A stretch of 64,000 nt of DNA. Origin: an uncultured Actinobacillus sp. GTDB lineage: Bacteria > Pseudomonadota > Gammaproteobacteria > Enterobacterales > Pasteurellaceae. Of the stretch, positions 7,878 through 16,119 are shown one piece after another. Location: contig NZ_CAMEFX010000004.1 of NCBI RefSeq assembly GCF_945915845.1, positions 1 through 64,000 on the forward strand, given 5' to 3'. Under the pieces are notes generated by a model that saw only the letters and a list, made by a program, of their open reading frames with translations, searched no databases and was not told where the DNA came from. The first letter of the stretch is position 1. Every line of letters begins with the position of its first letter. The position numbers and the translations under genes are program-made.

Positions 7878-9730
7878 AAAACCCCCGATGCAATATGATA
7901 AACCACGAGCGCAAAGAAATAAGCCAACGCAAACAAATAAGCAGTAATTAAGAAAGTTTGTTTGGTCGATTTTGTTTCACGTTTAATCACCGCAAGAGTT
8001 GCCATGCACATTGGCGCATAAATATACCAAGTGATAAAGGCAAGAGCTGTTGGTAGCCCCCAGTCATTTGTAACTACAGGTGTGAGAGATTCCATAATTT
8101 GATCTTCAGAACCGCTCATGGCATATACTGTTCCCAATGCTGCAACAACAACTTCACGCGCCGCAATACCCGGAATCATCGCGATACACATTTGCCATGT
8201 AAAACCTAATGGCGCAAAAATCGGCTCAATAATATGCCCTAACATCCCGGCAAAAGTATAATCAATCGCTGGTGCTGTCGCACTTTCTGGGGCGGACGGG
8301 AAGCTGACTAAGAACCACAAAATCACACTTAACGCAAAAATGACTGTACCTGCTCGTTTTAAGAATGTACTCACACGTTCCCATAAAGTCAAACAAATAT
8401 GTCTAAAGTTTGGCATGCGATAAGTTGGCAATTCCATTAACAACGGGAATTGCTGGATTTTGCCTTTTCGTAAAGCAAAACGCTTGGTGACATAAGCAAC
8501 CAATCCTGCAGATAAAATACCAATAAAGTACAAAGCAAAAAGCACTAAACCTTGTAAATTAAAAATCCCCCAGACTGTTTGATCAGGAATAATCGCCCCA
8601 ATAATCAACGCATAAACAGGCAATCGTGCAGAGCAAGTCAACATTGGTGCAATGGCAATCGTCACCAACCGTTCACGCGGATCTTGAATGGTTCTGGCAG
8701 ACATCACTGCAGGAACGGCACAAGCAAAACTTGAAAGCAACGGAATAAAGGCACGGCCTGACAAACCACTTTTAGCCAGCAAGTTATCTAATAAAAATGC
8801 AGCTCGAGGCAAATAACCTGAATCTTCCAATAACAAAATAAACGCAAACAAAATGGTAATTTGTGGAAGAAAAACAAGTACCCCACCCACACCAGCAATC
8901 ACGCCATTAACTAATAAATCAGCTAACAAGCCTTCTGGTAATTGCGTTGTCACCCACTCACCTAGCCATGTAAAACTATCTTCTATTAGCGACATAACAG
9001 GCTCTGCCCATGAATACACCGCTTGAAACACTAAAAGAAGAATAACTAATAACAGGCTCACACCAAAAACAGGATGCATCACCACATTATCTAATCGTTG
9101 ATGCCATGAAGGAAGCTCGAGTTCTCTTGTTACTGCTTGAGAAAGAATATGCTCCACTTCTTGATAAAGTTGCTGACTATCTATTTGCTCAAGCATTTTT
9201 TCAGCCGCCTCAGAATCTAACGGAGAGGAGGCTTGAAGAGATAAGGTTTTAATCGCTTCACATAACGCTTTTGCGCCGTCTTTTTTAATCGCAACGGTTT
9301 CAAAAACAGGTACATCAAGCAATTCACTCAATTTTTGTGTATCAATTAACAAACCACGCGAACGCGCCACATCACTTAAATTGAGTGCCACCACAATCGG
9401 CAAGCCAAGACGCTTAATTTCAAGCACCATACGTAATGTCATACGTAAATTTGTTGCATCGGCAACGGCAATAATGCCATCCGGACGCTGCCCCATTTTG
9501 CCTAACACCACATCGCGCGCGACGGCCTCATCTAATGTAGTTGTACGTAAACTGTAGGTTCCAGGTAAATCAACAATACGAATATTCGCATCATCAATAA
9601 ATGTTCCTTCTAATTTATCAACCGTGACACCAACATAATTAGCCACTTTTGCATTAGAACCTGTTAGACGATTGAAAAGTGCGGTTTTACCACAGTTCGG
9701 CGCACCTAAAAGCGAAAAATAGCAACTCAT
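7874..9730 (-). CDS. feoB: ferrous iron transporter FeoB
   Basis: GTP-dependent Fe2+ permease, 618 residues from the ATG at 9730, shorter than the E. coli form (773). G-domain motifs are G1 GAPNCGKTALF (about 10-20), G3 DLPGTYSL and G4 NLSD. A helical GDI region follows, then two membrane Gate domains with PxxxC-type segments such as SSFACAVPAVM. ATG at 9730 lies just after the feoA stop; a GTG at 9739 is possible. Operon feoA-feoB-Cys-rich peptide. An uptake signal falls inside the G domain coding region (9677-9685). Confidence 0.95.
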   Translation of the reverse strand: MSCYFSLLGAPNCGKTALFNRLTGSNAKVANYVGVTVDKLEGTFIDDANIRIVDLPGTYSLRTTTLDEAVARDVVLGKMGQRPDGIIAVADATNLRMTLRMVLEIKRLGLPIVVALNLSDVARSRGLLIDTQKLSELLDVPVFETVAIKKDGAKALCEAIKTLSLQASSPLDSEAAEKMLEQIDSQQLYQEVEHILSQAVTRELELPSWHQRLDNVVMHPVFGVSLLLVILLLVFQAVYSWAEPVMSLIEDSFTWLGEWVTTQLPEGLLADLLVNGVIAGVGGVLVFLPQITILFAFILLLEDSGYLPRAAFLLDNLLAKSGLSGRAFIPLLSSFACAVPAVMSARTIQDPRERLVTIAIAPMLTCSARLPVYALIIGAIIPDQTVWGIFNLQGLVLFALYFIGILSAGLVAYVTKRFALRKGKIQQFPLLMELPTYRMPNFRHICLTLWERVSTFLKRAGTVIFALSVILWFLVSFPSAPESATAPAIDYTFAGMLGHIIEPIFAPLGFTWQMCIAMIPGIAAREVVVAALGTVYAMSGSEDQIMESLTPVVTNDWGLPTALAFITWYIYAPMCMATLAVIKRETKSTKQTFLITAYLFALAYFFALVVYHIASGVL

Positions 9731-9731
9731 T

Positions 9732-9998
9732 TTATTCACCTACAATGCGACATAAAATCTTATCCGCCTCAGTAGCACGTAAGGCAAATTGCGATTTATT
9801 ACCTAAACGTACCGCATAAGGCCCTTGACCTAACGGTCCTTTTGCAATCACTTTGAGCGACATGCCTTTATAAAATCCTAAATCTGCTAAACGGCGGCTC
9901 ACAATATGATCAATCTCACCAAAAATATCACTGCTCACAATTTCATGAATTTGAGCCGATACATTTTTTTCCAGAGAAGAAAGTGAAATCACTGACAT
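9732..9998 (-). CDS. feoA: ferrous iron transport protein FeoA
   Basis: Cytoplasmic SH3-like protein of 88 residues that supports FeoB. The conserved blocks RRLADLGFYKGMSLKVI and GPYAVRLG are present. First gene of the feo operon, immediately upstream of feoB. The intergenic region ahead holds an FNR-like site and a weak Fur-like site, in line with anaerobic, iron-limited expression. Confidence 0.92.
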   Translation of the reverse strand: MSVISLSSLEKNVSAQIHEIVSSDIFGEIDHIVSRRLADLGFYKGMSLKVIAKGPLGQGPYAVRLGNKSQFALRATEADKILCRIVGE

Positions 9999-10046
9999 TT
10001 TGCACCTCTTATTTTAAATAAAAATAACTCGCATTATGATAACAAA

Positions 10047-10061
10047 TGAGAATTAATCGTA
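10047..10061. promoter_or_regulatory. possible Fur box before feoA
   Basis: TGAGAATTAATCGTA matches the 7-1-7 Fur core at about 9 of 14 positions and shares TGAGAATTAAT exactly with the better site before the efe operon (60969-60983). Weak on its own. Confidence 0.4.
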
Positions 10062-10083
10062 AATAGAGAGATATTTCAATTCA

Positions 10084-10097
10084 TTGATCTAAATCAC
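10084..10097. promoter_or_regulatory. FNR-like site between feoA and the yeeE-type gene
   Basis: TTGAT-CTAA-ATCAC matches the FNR consensus TTGAT-N4-ATCAA at 9 of 10 positions. It lies in the divergent intergenic region, about 90 bp from either gene, and may serve feo, the sulfur transporter, or both. Confidence 0.55.
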
Positions 10098-10175
10098 ATT
10101 TATAACGAATAGTTTTGTTTTAACGACTTTTTATGTTTTAATAGCTAAACTTATTATCGTATTAAGGTTTAATCG

Positions 10176-11135
10176 ATGTATTCAGGTCTTATCATAGGGA
10201 TGCTTTTCGGCATCTTACTTCAACGTGGGCAATTCTGTTTCGTTTCAGGATTCCGCCAAATTTATCAACAAAAAAGCATCCGTTTTCTCACCGCACTTTT
10301 TATCGCAATCAGTATTCAATCGATGGGGTTCTTTGCGCTCGCTGAATGGGGTGTAATCACCATTCCCACATCGCAACTTCCTCTTCTTGCCACCTTACTC
10401 GGCGGATTTATTTTTGGTTTTGGCATGGTGTTCGCAAACTGTTGTGGAAGTGGCGCATGGTTTCGCTCGGGCGAAGGGGCATTAGGCAGTTTTATTGCCT
10501 TAATCACTTTTGCCATCACCATGGCATCGACACAAACAGGTTCATTGAAAAATATCACTAATAGACTTACTACCAACCCAATAGAAATCGACAATATTTA
10601 TCTGACATTAGGCATTTCTCCCTGGGTGTTGATTGCCCTTTTATTGCTGATTACTTTAGTTTTAATCAAGAAATACATGGCACAAAAAATCCCTCATACA
10701 GCTTATTTAACGCCATTAATGACAGGTACATTCATCGGTTTGCTCGGCATTGTAGCTTGGTATTTCAGCGCACAAGCAGGGCGAAATTACGGCTTTGGCA
10801 TCGCTGTGCCGTCTGCAAACGTAGTGCAATATTTAGTGACCGGACAACAACGCTATTTGAACTGGGGAAGTTTGTTTGTTCTAGGCATTATTTTGGGGTC
10901 ACTCCTATCAGCAAAACTCACCGGCAATTTCACCTTGCGCGTTCCTGAACCCCAAGATTTTTTACGTCGCATTATAGGCGGCGTGCTGATGGGAATCGGC
11001 GCAGCACTTGCTGGTGGCTGTACAGTAACCAATACACTTGTCGCCACGGCCTACTTTTCTTGGCAAGGCTGGCTTGCCACTTTCATGATTTTCATCGGAA
11101 GCTGGACAGCCACCTTCGTTTTCAAACGTTCTTAA
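10176..11135 (+). CDS. YeeE/YedE-family sulfur-compound transporter
   Basis: Inner-membrane protein of 319 residues with about nine hydrophobic segments, of the YeeE/YedE (TsuA-like) family that imports thiosulfate or related sulfur species. The three cysteine motifs expected for sulfur relay are present: RGQFCFVSGFR (N-terminal), ANCCGSGAW (about 88-96) and GGCTVTNTL (about 276-284). A rhodanese lipoprotein starts 14 bp after its stop, which supports a sulfur-transfer role. The exact substrate (thiosulfate, sulfide, persulfide) is inferred only. Confidence 0.85.
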   Translation: MYSGLIIGMLFGILLQRGQFCFVSGFRQIYQQKSIRFLTALFIAISIQSMGFFALAEWGVITIPTSQLPLLATLLGGFIFGFGMVFANCCGSGAWFRSGEGALGSFIALITFAITMASTQTGSLKNITNRLTTNPIEIDNIYLTLGISPWVLIALLLLITLVLIKKYMAQKIPHTAYLTPLMTGTFIGLLGIVAWYFSAQAGRNYGFGIAVPSANVVQYLVTGQQRYLNWGSLFVLGIILGSLLSAKLTGNFTLRVPEPQDFLRRIIGGVLMGIGAALAGGCTVTNTLVATAYFSWQGWLATFMIFIGSWTATFVFKRS

Positions 11136-11149
11136 AAAAGGAAAAAACA

Positions 11150-12529
11150 ATGAAATTCTTAACCGCACTTTTAACAAGCACTATCGCATTAGCATTAACA
11201 GCCTGCGACGATCGTAGCGTGAAAAAAATCGATACCGAAACCTTACTCAAAAACATAAACAACCCCGATTATGTACTTATCGATACGCGCCAAGATAGTC
11301 TCTACAACGGTTTCAAAGATAAAAATGCCACACGTGGCGGACATATTAAAGGTGCCATTCAATTTACTACCGAATGGCTAGATGGCATTGCTGAAGATAA
11401 ATTTGAAAGTTTTGCCGCAGGGAAAGGTATTACAAAGGAAAAAACTTTGGTGTTTTATGATAGTAATCCCGACAATTTAGAGCGAGTTTCAGCGGAATTC
11501 GCCGCAAAAGGTTACAAGGTTCGCGTATTTAATGATTATTTAAACTACGTCAATGCAACGGATTATCCACTTGAACAGTTCCCCCATTTCCAATATAGCG
11601 TATCACCACAATGGGTCGATGCGGTAATGAAAGGTGAAAAACCTGAAAGTTACAACAATGATAAATTTATGATTTTCGAGGTATCTTGGGGACCGTTAGA
11701 ACAGGCTAAAGCTTATACACAACATATTGTCGGTGCATATCACTTTAATACGGATTGGATTGAAAATGACCCTATTTGGAATTTATCCGATCCGAAAATC
11801 ATTGAAGCCAATTTGCTCAAAAATGGTATCACGAAAGACAAAACCATTATTTTATATTCGGATAATCAACTGGCCGCATATCGTTTATTCTGGGCACTTA
11901 AATGGGCAGGCGTAGAAGATGTTCGTGTACTCAATGGCAATCTCAGTACTTGGATGGACGCCAACTTACCAACGGAAACCCAAGTGAATATTCCACAGCC
12001 TGAAACGGCTTTTGGTGTAACCATTCCTGCACACCCGGAAATCAATATTTCGATGCCACAAGATGCCATTCAAGCACAACAAACCGGCACGAAACTCATT
12101 AGTAATCGGTCTTGGGATGAATATCAAGGCAAAATCAGTGGTTATGACTACATCCCCGGAAAAGGCGAGCCACAAGGGGCAATTTGGGGCTTCGCGGGAA
12201 CCGATTCGTCCAATATGGCTGATTATTACGACCCCGACAACACCTTGCGCAACCCGAATGAAATCTTTGCCTTATGGGAAACCCAAGGGATTAAAAAAGG
12301 CGATAAATTAGCTTTTTATTGCGGCACAGGTTGGCGTGCAGGCGTGCCTTGGTTTATGACGCAATTGGCCGGCTGGAACAATACCTACATTTATGATGGG
12401 GGTTGGAATGCATGGCAAATGGATTCTAAATTCCCTGTTCAAAAAGGCGCACCCCATAATATGAGCAAACCGGATGCCAAAAATGATTTTGGGAAAGTGA
12501 TGAAAAAAGGCGCATCTTGTAAGAGTTAA
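11150..12529 (+). CDS. multi-rhodanese lipoprotein, YnjE-like sulfurtransferase
   Basis: Exported protein of 459 residues with a lipoprotein signal (MKFLTALLTSTIALALTAC; lipobox LTAC with Cys about 19). Three rhodanese-like domains can be traced (about 30-155, 165-290 and 310-440). The active loop CGTGWRA is in the third, as in E. coli YnjE; the first two lack an obvious catalytic Cys. ATG at 11150 has an AAAAAGG ribosome site; a longer reading from 11060 would overlap the transporter and is rejected. It probably passes sulfur in the periplasm together with the upstream YeeE-type transporter. A dispersed repeat begins 4 bp after its stop. Confidence 0.85.
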   Translation: MKFLTALLTSTIALALTACDDRSVKKIDTETLLKNINNPDYVLIDTRQDSLYNGFKDKNATRGGHIKGAIQFTTEWLDGIAEDKFESFAAGKGITKEKTLVFYDSNPDNLERVSAEFAAKGYKVRVFNDYLNYVNATDYPLEQFPHFQYSVSPQWVDAVMKGEKPESYNNDKFMIFEVSWGPLEQAKAYTQHIVGAYHFNTDWIENDPIWNLSDPKIIEANLLKNGITKDKTIILYSDNQLAAYRLFWALKWAGVEDVRVLNGNLSTWMDANLPTETQVNIPQPETAFGVTIPAHPEINISMPQDAIQAQQTGTKLISNRSWDEYQGKISGYDYIPGKGEPQGAIWGFAGTDSSNMADYYDPDNTLRNPNEIFALWETQGIKKGDKLAFYCGTGWRAGVPWFMTQLAGWNNTYIYDGGWNAWQMDSKFPVQKGAPHNMSKPDAKNDFGKVMKKGASCKS

Positions 12530-12532
12530 CTT

Positions 12533-12624
12533 TAGGGTCTGTTTATCTTTCAATAAAAGGCTGCGGCGGAGCTTATTTTTTGCCCAATCAAGGCAAAAAA
12601 AACTGCCGTTTAGTCATTCTAAAC
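12533..12624. repeat. dispersed repeat copy, left half
   Basis: Starts TAGGGTCTGTTTAT and is identical to 55055-55145 apart from one extra A in an A-tract. It stops at a small hairpin (GTTTAG/CTAAAC), after which the copies diverge. It lies directly after the rhodanese gene, and an uptake signal follows (12629-12637). Confidence 0.9.
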
Positions 12625-12682
12625 ACAAAAGTGCGGTCAATTTTGACCGTATTTTATTTTCCCTTTCGCTAGCTTTTTCAAG

Positions 12683-12688
12683 TATAAT
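12683..12688 (+). promoter_or_regulatory. -10 element upstream of lptD
   Basis: A perfect TATAAT lies 33 bp before the lptD ATG. No good -35 stands at 16-18 bp, so only the -10 is supported. Confidence 0.4.
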
Positions 12689-12720
12689 CGGCTTGATTTT
12701 CATAACTTAATGGTTACTCA

Positions 12721-15084
12721 ATGAAAAAGAATGTTTATAGCTTAATTTCGCTCGCTATTTTGACCGCGCTTTATAGTGGGGTAAGCGTAGCGGATAATCG
12801 CGACTTGCATTTACAATGCTTAAATGGCGTACCACAATTTACAGGTGAACCTATTACAGGCGATCCCAATGAACAACCCGTTTATATTGAAGCAGACAGT
12901 GCAGATATCATCAATCCATCTCGTGCGACCTATAGCGGTAATGTGGATTTAAAACAAGGAAATCGCCATTTAAACGCACCGGAAATCGAAGTAACTCAAG
13001 AAGGTGATGGCGATAACGCACAACGTTTTGCTTTTGCAAAGGGTGCCTTTGATTATCAAGATGAACAAATCTACCTGAAAGGGAACGATGCAAAAGTTCA
13101 CTTAAATAGCAAAGATACCGATGTGGCTAACGCTGATTATCAATTTGTGGGGCGTCAAGGTCGCGGTACAGCTGAAACATCTGAAATGCGCGAAAATTAC
13201 CGTTTGCTGAAAAATGCGACTTTTACCTCTTGTCTGCAAAATGATGACTCTTGGTCTATAGTTGCCAATGAAATGAAACAATATATTCAAGAAGAATATG
13301 CAGAAATGTGGCATACGCGTTTTAAAATCGCAGGTGTCCCTGTATTTTATATGCCTTATATGCAAATGCCCATTGGTGATCGCCGCCGTTCAGGATTATT
13401 AATGCCTAATGCCGGTATTTCAAGCCGAGATGGCACTTGGTACGAGCAACCGATTTATTGGAATATTGCACCGAATTATGATGCCACCTTCACGCCTAAA
13501 TATATGTCTAGCCGTGGTTGGCAGCTTAATTCTGAATTTCGTTATTTAACCCCATTTGGTACAGGTTTACTTGCTAACGAATACATAGGTAAAGATCGTT
13601 ACGATAATTTTACTGAAGAAAATCGTTCTCGTCATTTGTTCCGTTGGTTGCACAATGCGAGTCTATTTGGTGATTGGCGTTTTAACATTGATTACACACG
13701 TGTAAGTGATAAACGTTATTTTAGTGATTTTGATTCTGTTTATGGAAGTAGCACAGACGGTTACGCCACGCAATCTACCCGTTTAAGTTATTACCAACCA
13801 AACTGGAATTTAGCGATTTCAGCAAAACAATATCAGATTTTTGATGAGGTCAATATTGGACCTTATAAAGCCTTGCCGCAAATTGATTTCAATTACTACA
13901 AAAATGGTTTAGCCAATGGTTGGGGTGATTTTAAACTCTTTGCTCAAGCGGTACACTTTGACAATACAAGTAAAAGCATGCCAACTGCATGGCGCTATCA
14001 TTTAGAGCCAAGTTTGACTGTGCCTTTAGCAAACCGTTACGGTAGCCTAAATATTGAAACCAAACTTTATGCGACACATTATCAACAAAAAGCAGGGACA
14101 GGGGTCGATAGAGATATTGAACATTCTGTCAATCGAGTCATTCCACAAGTTAAAGTTGATTTTCAATCTGTTTTGGCAAGTAATGAACACTTCATCGATG
14201 GCTATACACAAACCATTGAACCACATATTCAATATTTATATCGCCCATATCGCGATCAAAGCAATATCGGTTCACAACAACATACTGACTATCTTGGTTT
14301 AGGCTACGACTCTGTTTTATTACAACAGGATTACTTCTCGCTTTTCCGTGATCGCCGTTATAGCGGTTTAGACCGAATTGCCTCGGCAAATCAATTTACC
14401 TTAGGCGGTACAACACGTTTTTATGATGCTAATGCCGAAGAGCGTTTTAATTTATCCCTTGGGCAAATTGTTTATCTCAATAATTCTCGTATTGATGATT
14501 CAACAGAAAATAGCACCACAGGACGCTCATCTTCTTGGTCATTAGAAAGCAACTGGAAAATCAATGACCAATGGAATTGGCGTGCAAGTTACCAATACGA
14601 CACACGTTTAGATCACACGTCTTTAGCGAATACCAGCTTGGAATATAATCTTTCAGGCAATAACCTTGTTCAATTAAATTATCGTTATGCCAGCAAAGAT
14701 TATATTGACCAAAATCTCACCTCTAGCGTAAACCGTTATAATCAAGATATTCAACAACTTGGTGGAACAGTCGCTTGGGAGTTAGGCGATAAATGGGCGA
14801 TTGTTGGACGTTATTATCAAGACCTTGCGTTAAATAAAGCTGTTGAACAATATGTAGGCGTACAATACAACACCTGTTGTTGGTCTGCCGGCATTGGCGC
14901 ACGCCGTTATTTGGTAAACGAAAGCACAAAAAGACGTTATAAAAACGAAAAAGACACGCTTTATGACAACAGCATTAATTTCACGATTAAACTCACTGGG
15001 TTAGGTCGTAATGATCACCATAGCGGTTTAGTGGATATGTTGGATAAAGGGATGCTGCCATACGTCAAACCATTTAATGACTAA
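12721..15084 (+). CDS. lptD: LPS-assembly outer-membrane protein LptD
   Basis: Outer-membrane translocon that inserts lipopolysaccharide into the outer leaflet, 787 residues against 784 in E. coli. Order: signal peptide (about 1-25, ending SVADN), N-terminal beta-jellyroll (about 50-200) with LPS-binding repeats, then a 26-strand barrel. The disulfide cysteines are in place: LHLQC near 33, TFTSC near 171 and the pair in NTCCWS near 719. It works with LptE at the outer membrane. A hairpin terminator follows at 15109. Confidence 0.96.
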   Translation: MKKNVYSLISLAILTALYSGVSVADNRDLHLQCLNGVPQFTGEPITGDPNEQPVYIEADSADIINPSRATYSGNVDLKQGNRHLNAPEIEVTQEGDGDNAQRFAFAKGAFDYQDEQIYLKGNDAKVHLNSKDTDVANADYQFVGRQGRGTAETSEMRENYRLLKNATFTSCLQNDDSWSIVANEMKQYIQEEYAEMWHTRFKIAGVPVFYMPYMQMPIGDRRRSGLLMPNAGISSRDGTWYEQPIYWNIAPNYDATFTPKYMSSRGWQLNSEFRYLTPFGTGLLANEYIGKDRYDNFTEENRSRHLFRWLHNASLFGDWRFNIDYTRVSDKRYFSDFDSVYGSSTDGYATQSTRLSYYQPNWNLAISAKQYQIFDEVNIGPYKALPQIDFNYYKNGLANGWGDFKLFAQAVHFDNTSKSMPTAWRYHLEPSLTVPLANRYGSLNIETKLYATHYQQKAGTGVDRDIEHSVNRVIPQVKVDFQSVLASNEHFIDGYTQTIEPHIQYLYRPYRDQSNIGSQQHTDYLGLGYDSVLLQQDYFSLFRDRRYSGLDRIASANQFTLGGTTRFYDANAEERFNLSLGQIVYLNNSRIDDSTENSTTGRSSSWSLESNWKINDQWNWRASYQYDTRLDHTSLANTSLEYNLSGNNLVQLNYRYASKDYIDQNLTSSVNRYNQDIQQLGGTVAWELGDKWAIVGRYYQDLALNKAVEQYVGVQYNTCCWSAGIGARRYLVNESTKRRYKNEKDTLYDNSINFTIKLTGLGRNDHHSGLVDMLDKGMLPYVKPFND

Positions 15085-15108
15085 TTATTTTGGTAGGGAC
15101 TTATTTTC

Positions 15109-15129
15109 GGGGAGATGCTATATCTCCCC
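15109..15129 (+). terminator. lptD terminator
   Basis: GGGGAGA/TCTCCCC stem, 7-base loop, followed by TATTTTATT. It lies 25 bp past the lptD stop. Confidence 0.85.
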
Positions 15130-15170
15130 TATTTTATTCTGAAATACACTGAAACTCGGGTAATAAAAAA

Positions 15171-15192
15171 GGCAATTTATTGCTAAATTGCC
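15171..15192 (-). terminator. ppa terminator
   Basis: On the minus strand the stem GGCAATTTA/TAAATTGCC is followed by TTTTTT. It lies 21 bp past the ppa stop, and a 14-bp end of the dispersed repeat (15193-15206) sits between them. Confidence 0.88.
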
Positions 15193-15206
15193 TAGGGTCT
15201 GTTTAT
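15193..15206. repeat. solo end of the dispersed repeat
   Basis: Exact TAGGGTCTGTTTAT, 6 bp from the ppa stop codon. No partner arm is found nearby. Confidence 0.65.
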
Positions 15207-15212
15207 CACAAA

Positions 15213-15746
15213 TTATTTTTGCTCGTTCCAGCGTTTGATTGATTCACGAATCACTTCTTTCGCTTCTTCAATATCGCCCCAGTGAGTCACTTTCGTTGAA
15301 CCCGGTTTTTTCAACGCTTTATAGTTGTTGAAATGGAATTCGATTTGTTTGATTAATTGCTCAGGTAAATCCGCTAATGTTTTGTAAGCATTGCCTGTAT
15401 CACGGTCATCTGCCGGTACACAAACAATTTTGTCATCCACTTCACCATCATCCACAAATTTCATCACACCGATAACACGTGCTTCTAAAAATACACCTGT
15501 TGCAAGCGGTTCACGCGTAATTAAAAGCACATCTAATTCATCGCCATCTTCGTCTAAGGTTTGTGGAATAAAACCATAGTTCGTTGGTTTAGCAAAGATT
15601 TTTGGCTCTACACGGTCTAATTGGAATGCCGCCACTTTACGGTTCCATTCAATTTTGTGGCAGCTGCCTTCAGAAATTTCGTTTACTACGTTGATAATAC
15701 CTGCATCAACATCGCCTGGAGTTAAGATTTGGTTAAAATCAGCCAT
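15213..15746 (-). CDS. ppa: inorganic pyrophosphatase
   Basis: Soluble family I pyrophosphatase, 177 residues, which splits PPi to phosphate and pulls biosynthetic reactions forward. The metal-binding signature DGDELD (about residues 66-71) is intact, as are the basic and tyrosine positions around KPTNYGFIPQT. Single-gene unit: a ribosome site AAGGAAAAG precedes the ATG and a clear terminator follows. Confidence 0.96.
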   Translation of the reverse strand: MADFNQILTPGDVDAGIINVVNEISEGSCHKIEWNRKVAAFQLDRVEPKIFAKPTNYGFIPQTLDEDGDELDVLLITREPLATGVFLEARVIGVMKFVDDGEVDDKIVCVPADDRDTGNAYKTLADLPEQLIKQIEFHFNNYKALKKPGSTKVTHWGDIEEAKEVIRESIKRWNEQK

Positions 15747-15812
15747 TGTCTTTTCCTTTTATTCATAGGTTGTAAAATCGGGCAAAAGTATATCAGTTTT
15801 TGCCCTTTTGTA

Positions 15813-15853
15813 TAGGGGCTGTTTATCTTTCAATAATCAATAAACAGCCTCAA
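15813..15853. repeat. short palindromic copy of the dispersed repeat
   Basis: Left arm TAGGGGCTGTTTAT, right arm ATAAACAGCCTC, with CTTTCAATAATCA between. Relative to the canonical arms, T at position 6 has become G and its partner A has become C, so pairing is kept. It lies 7 bp past the ilvM stop. Confidence 0.8.
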
Positions 15854-15859
15854 GGTTAT

Positions 15860-16093
15860 TTAGTCACAACTCTCGCAAGTCACATCAATCACATCAAAAA
15901 GTTTTTTCAGTTGGGGAACCAATAAACACACATCACGTTGGCTCTCCACCGTCAAATCCACCCAAACTTTTTTATTTTCAAGCAACATTTTCATTTCTGT
16001 CACTTGATAACCACGATGACGCACCACGCGCAAAATACGTTCCAATACTTCAGGGCGGAAATTGGCCACAATGGTTAATTCTGTCTTAGTCAT
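15860..16093 (-). CDS. ilvM: acetolactate synthase II regulatory subunit
   Basis: Small ACT-domain subunit of acetohydroxyacid synthase II, 77 residues (E. coli IlvM 87). It has the beta-strand pattern ELTIVANFRPEVLERILRVVRHRGYQV of ACT domains. It pairs with IlvG, encoded 26 bp upstream, and an uptake signal fills that gap (16112-16120). Isozyme II is the valine-insensitive form in enterics; feedback behaviour here is not visible. Confidence 0.92.
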   Translation of the reverse strand: MTKTELTIVANFRPEVLERILRVVRHRGYQVTEMKMLLENKKVWVDLTVESQRDVCLLVPQLKKLFDVIDVTCESCD

Positions 16094-16119
16094 AAAATCT
16101 CTCCAAAAATAACCGCACT

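Noticed and set aside
7698..7898. 66-residue plus-strand ORF rich in Thr and Ile
   Set aside because: It runs antisense over the Cys-rich feo peptide and starts inside a terminator hairpin; the minus-strand frame has the better product, start and operon position.
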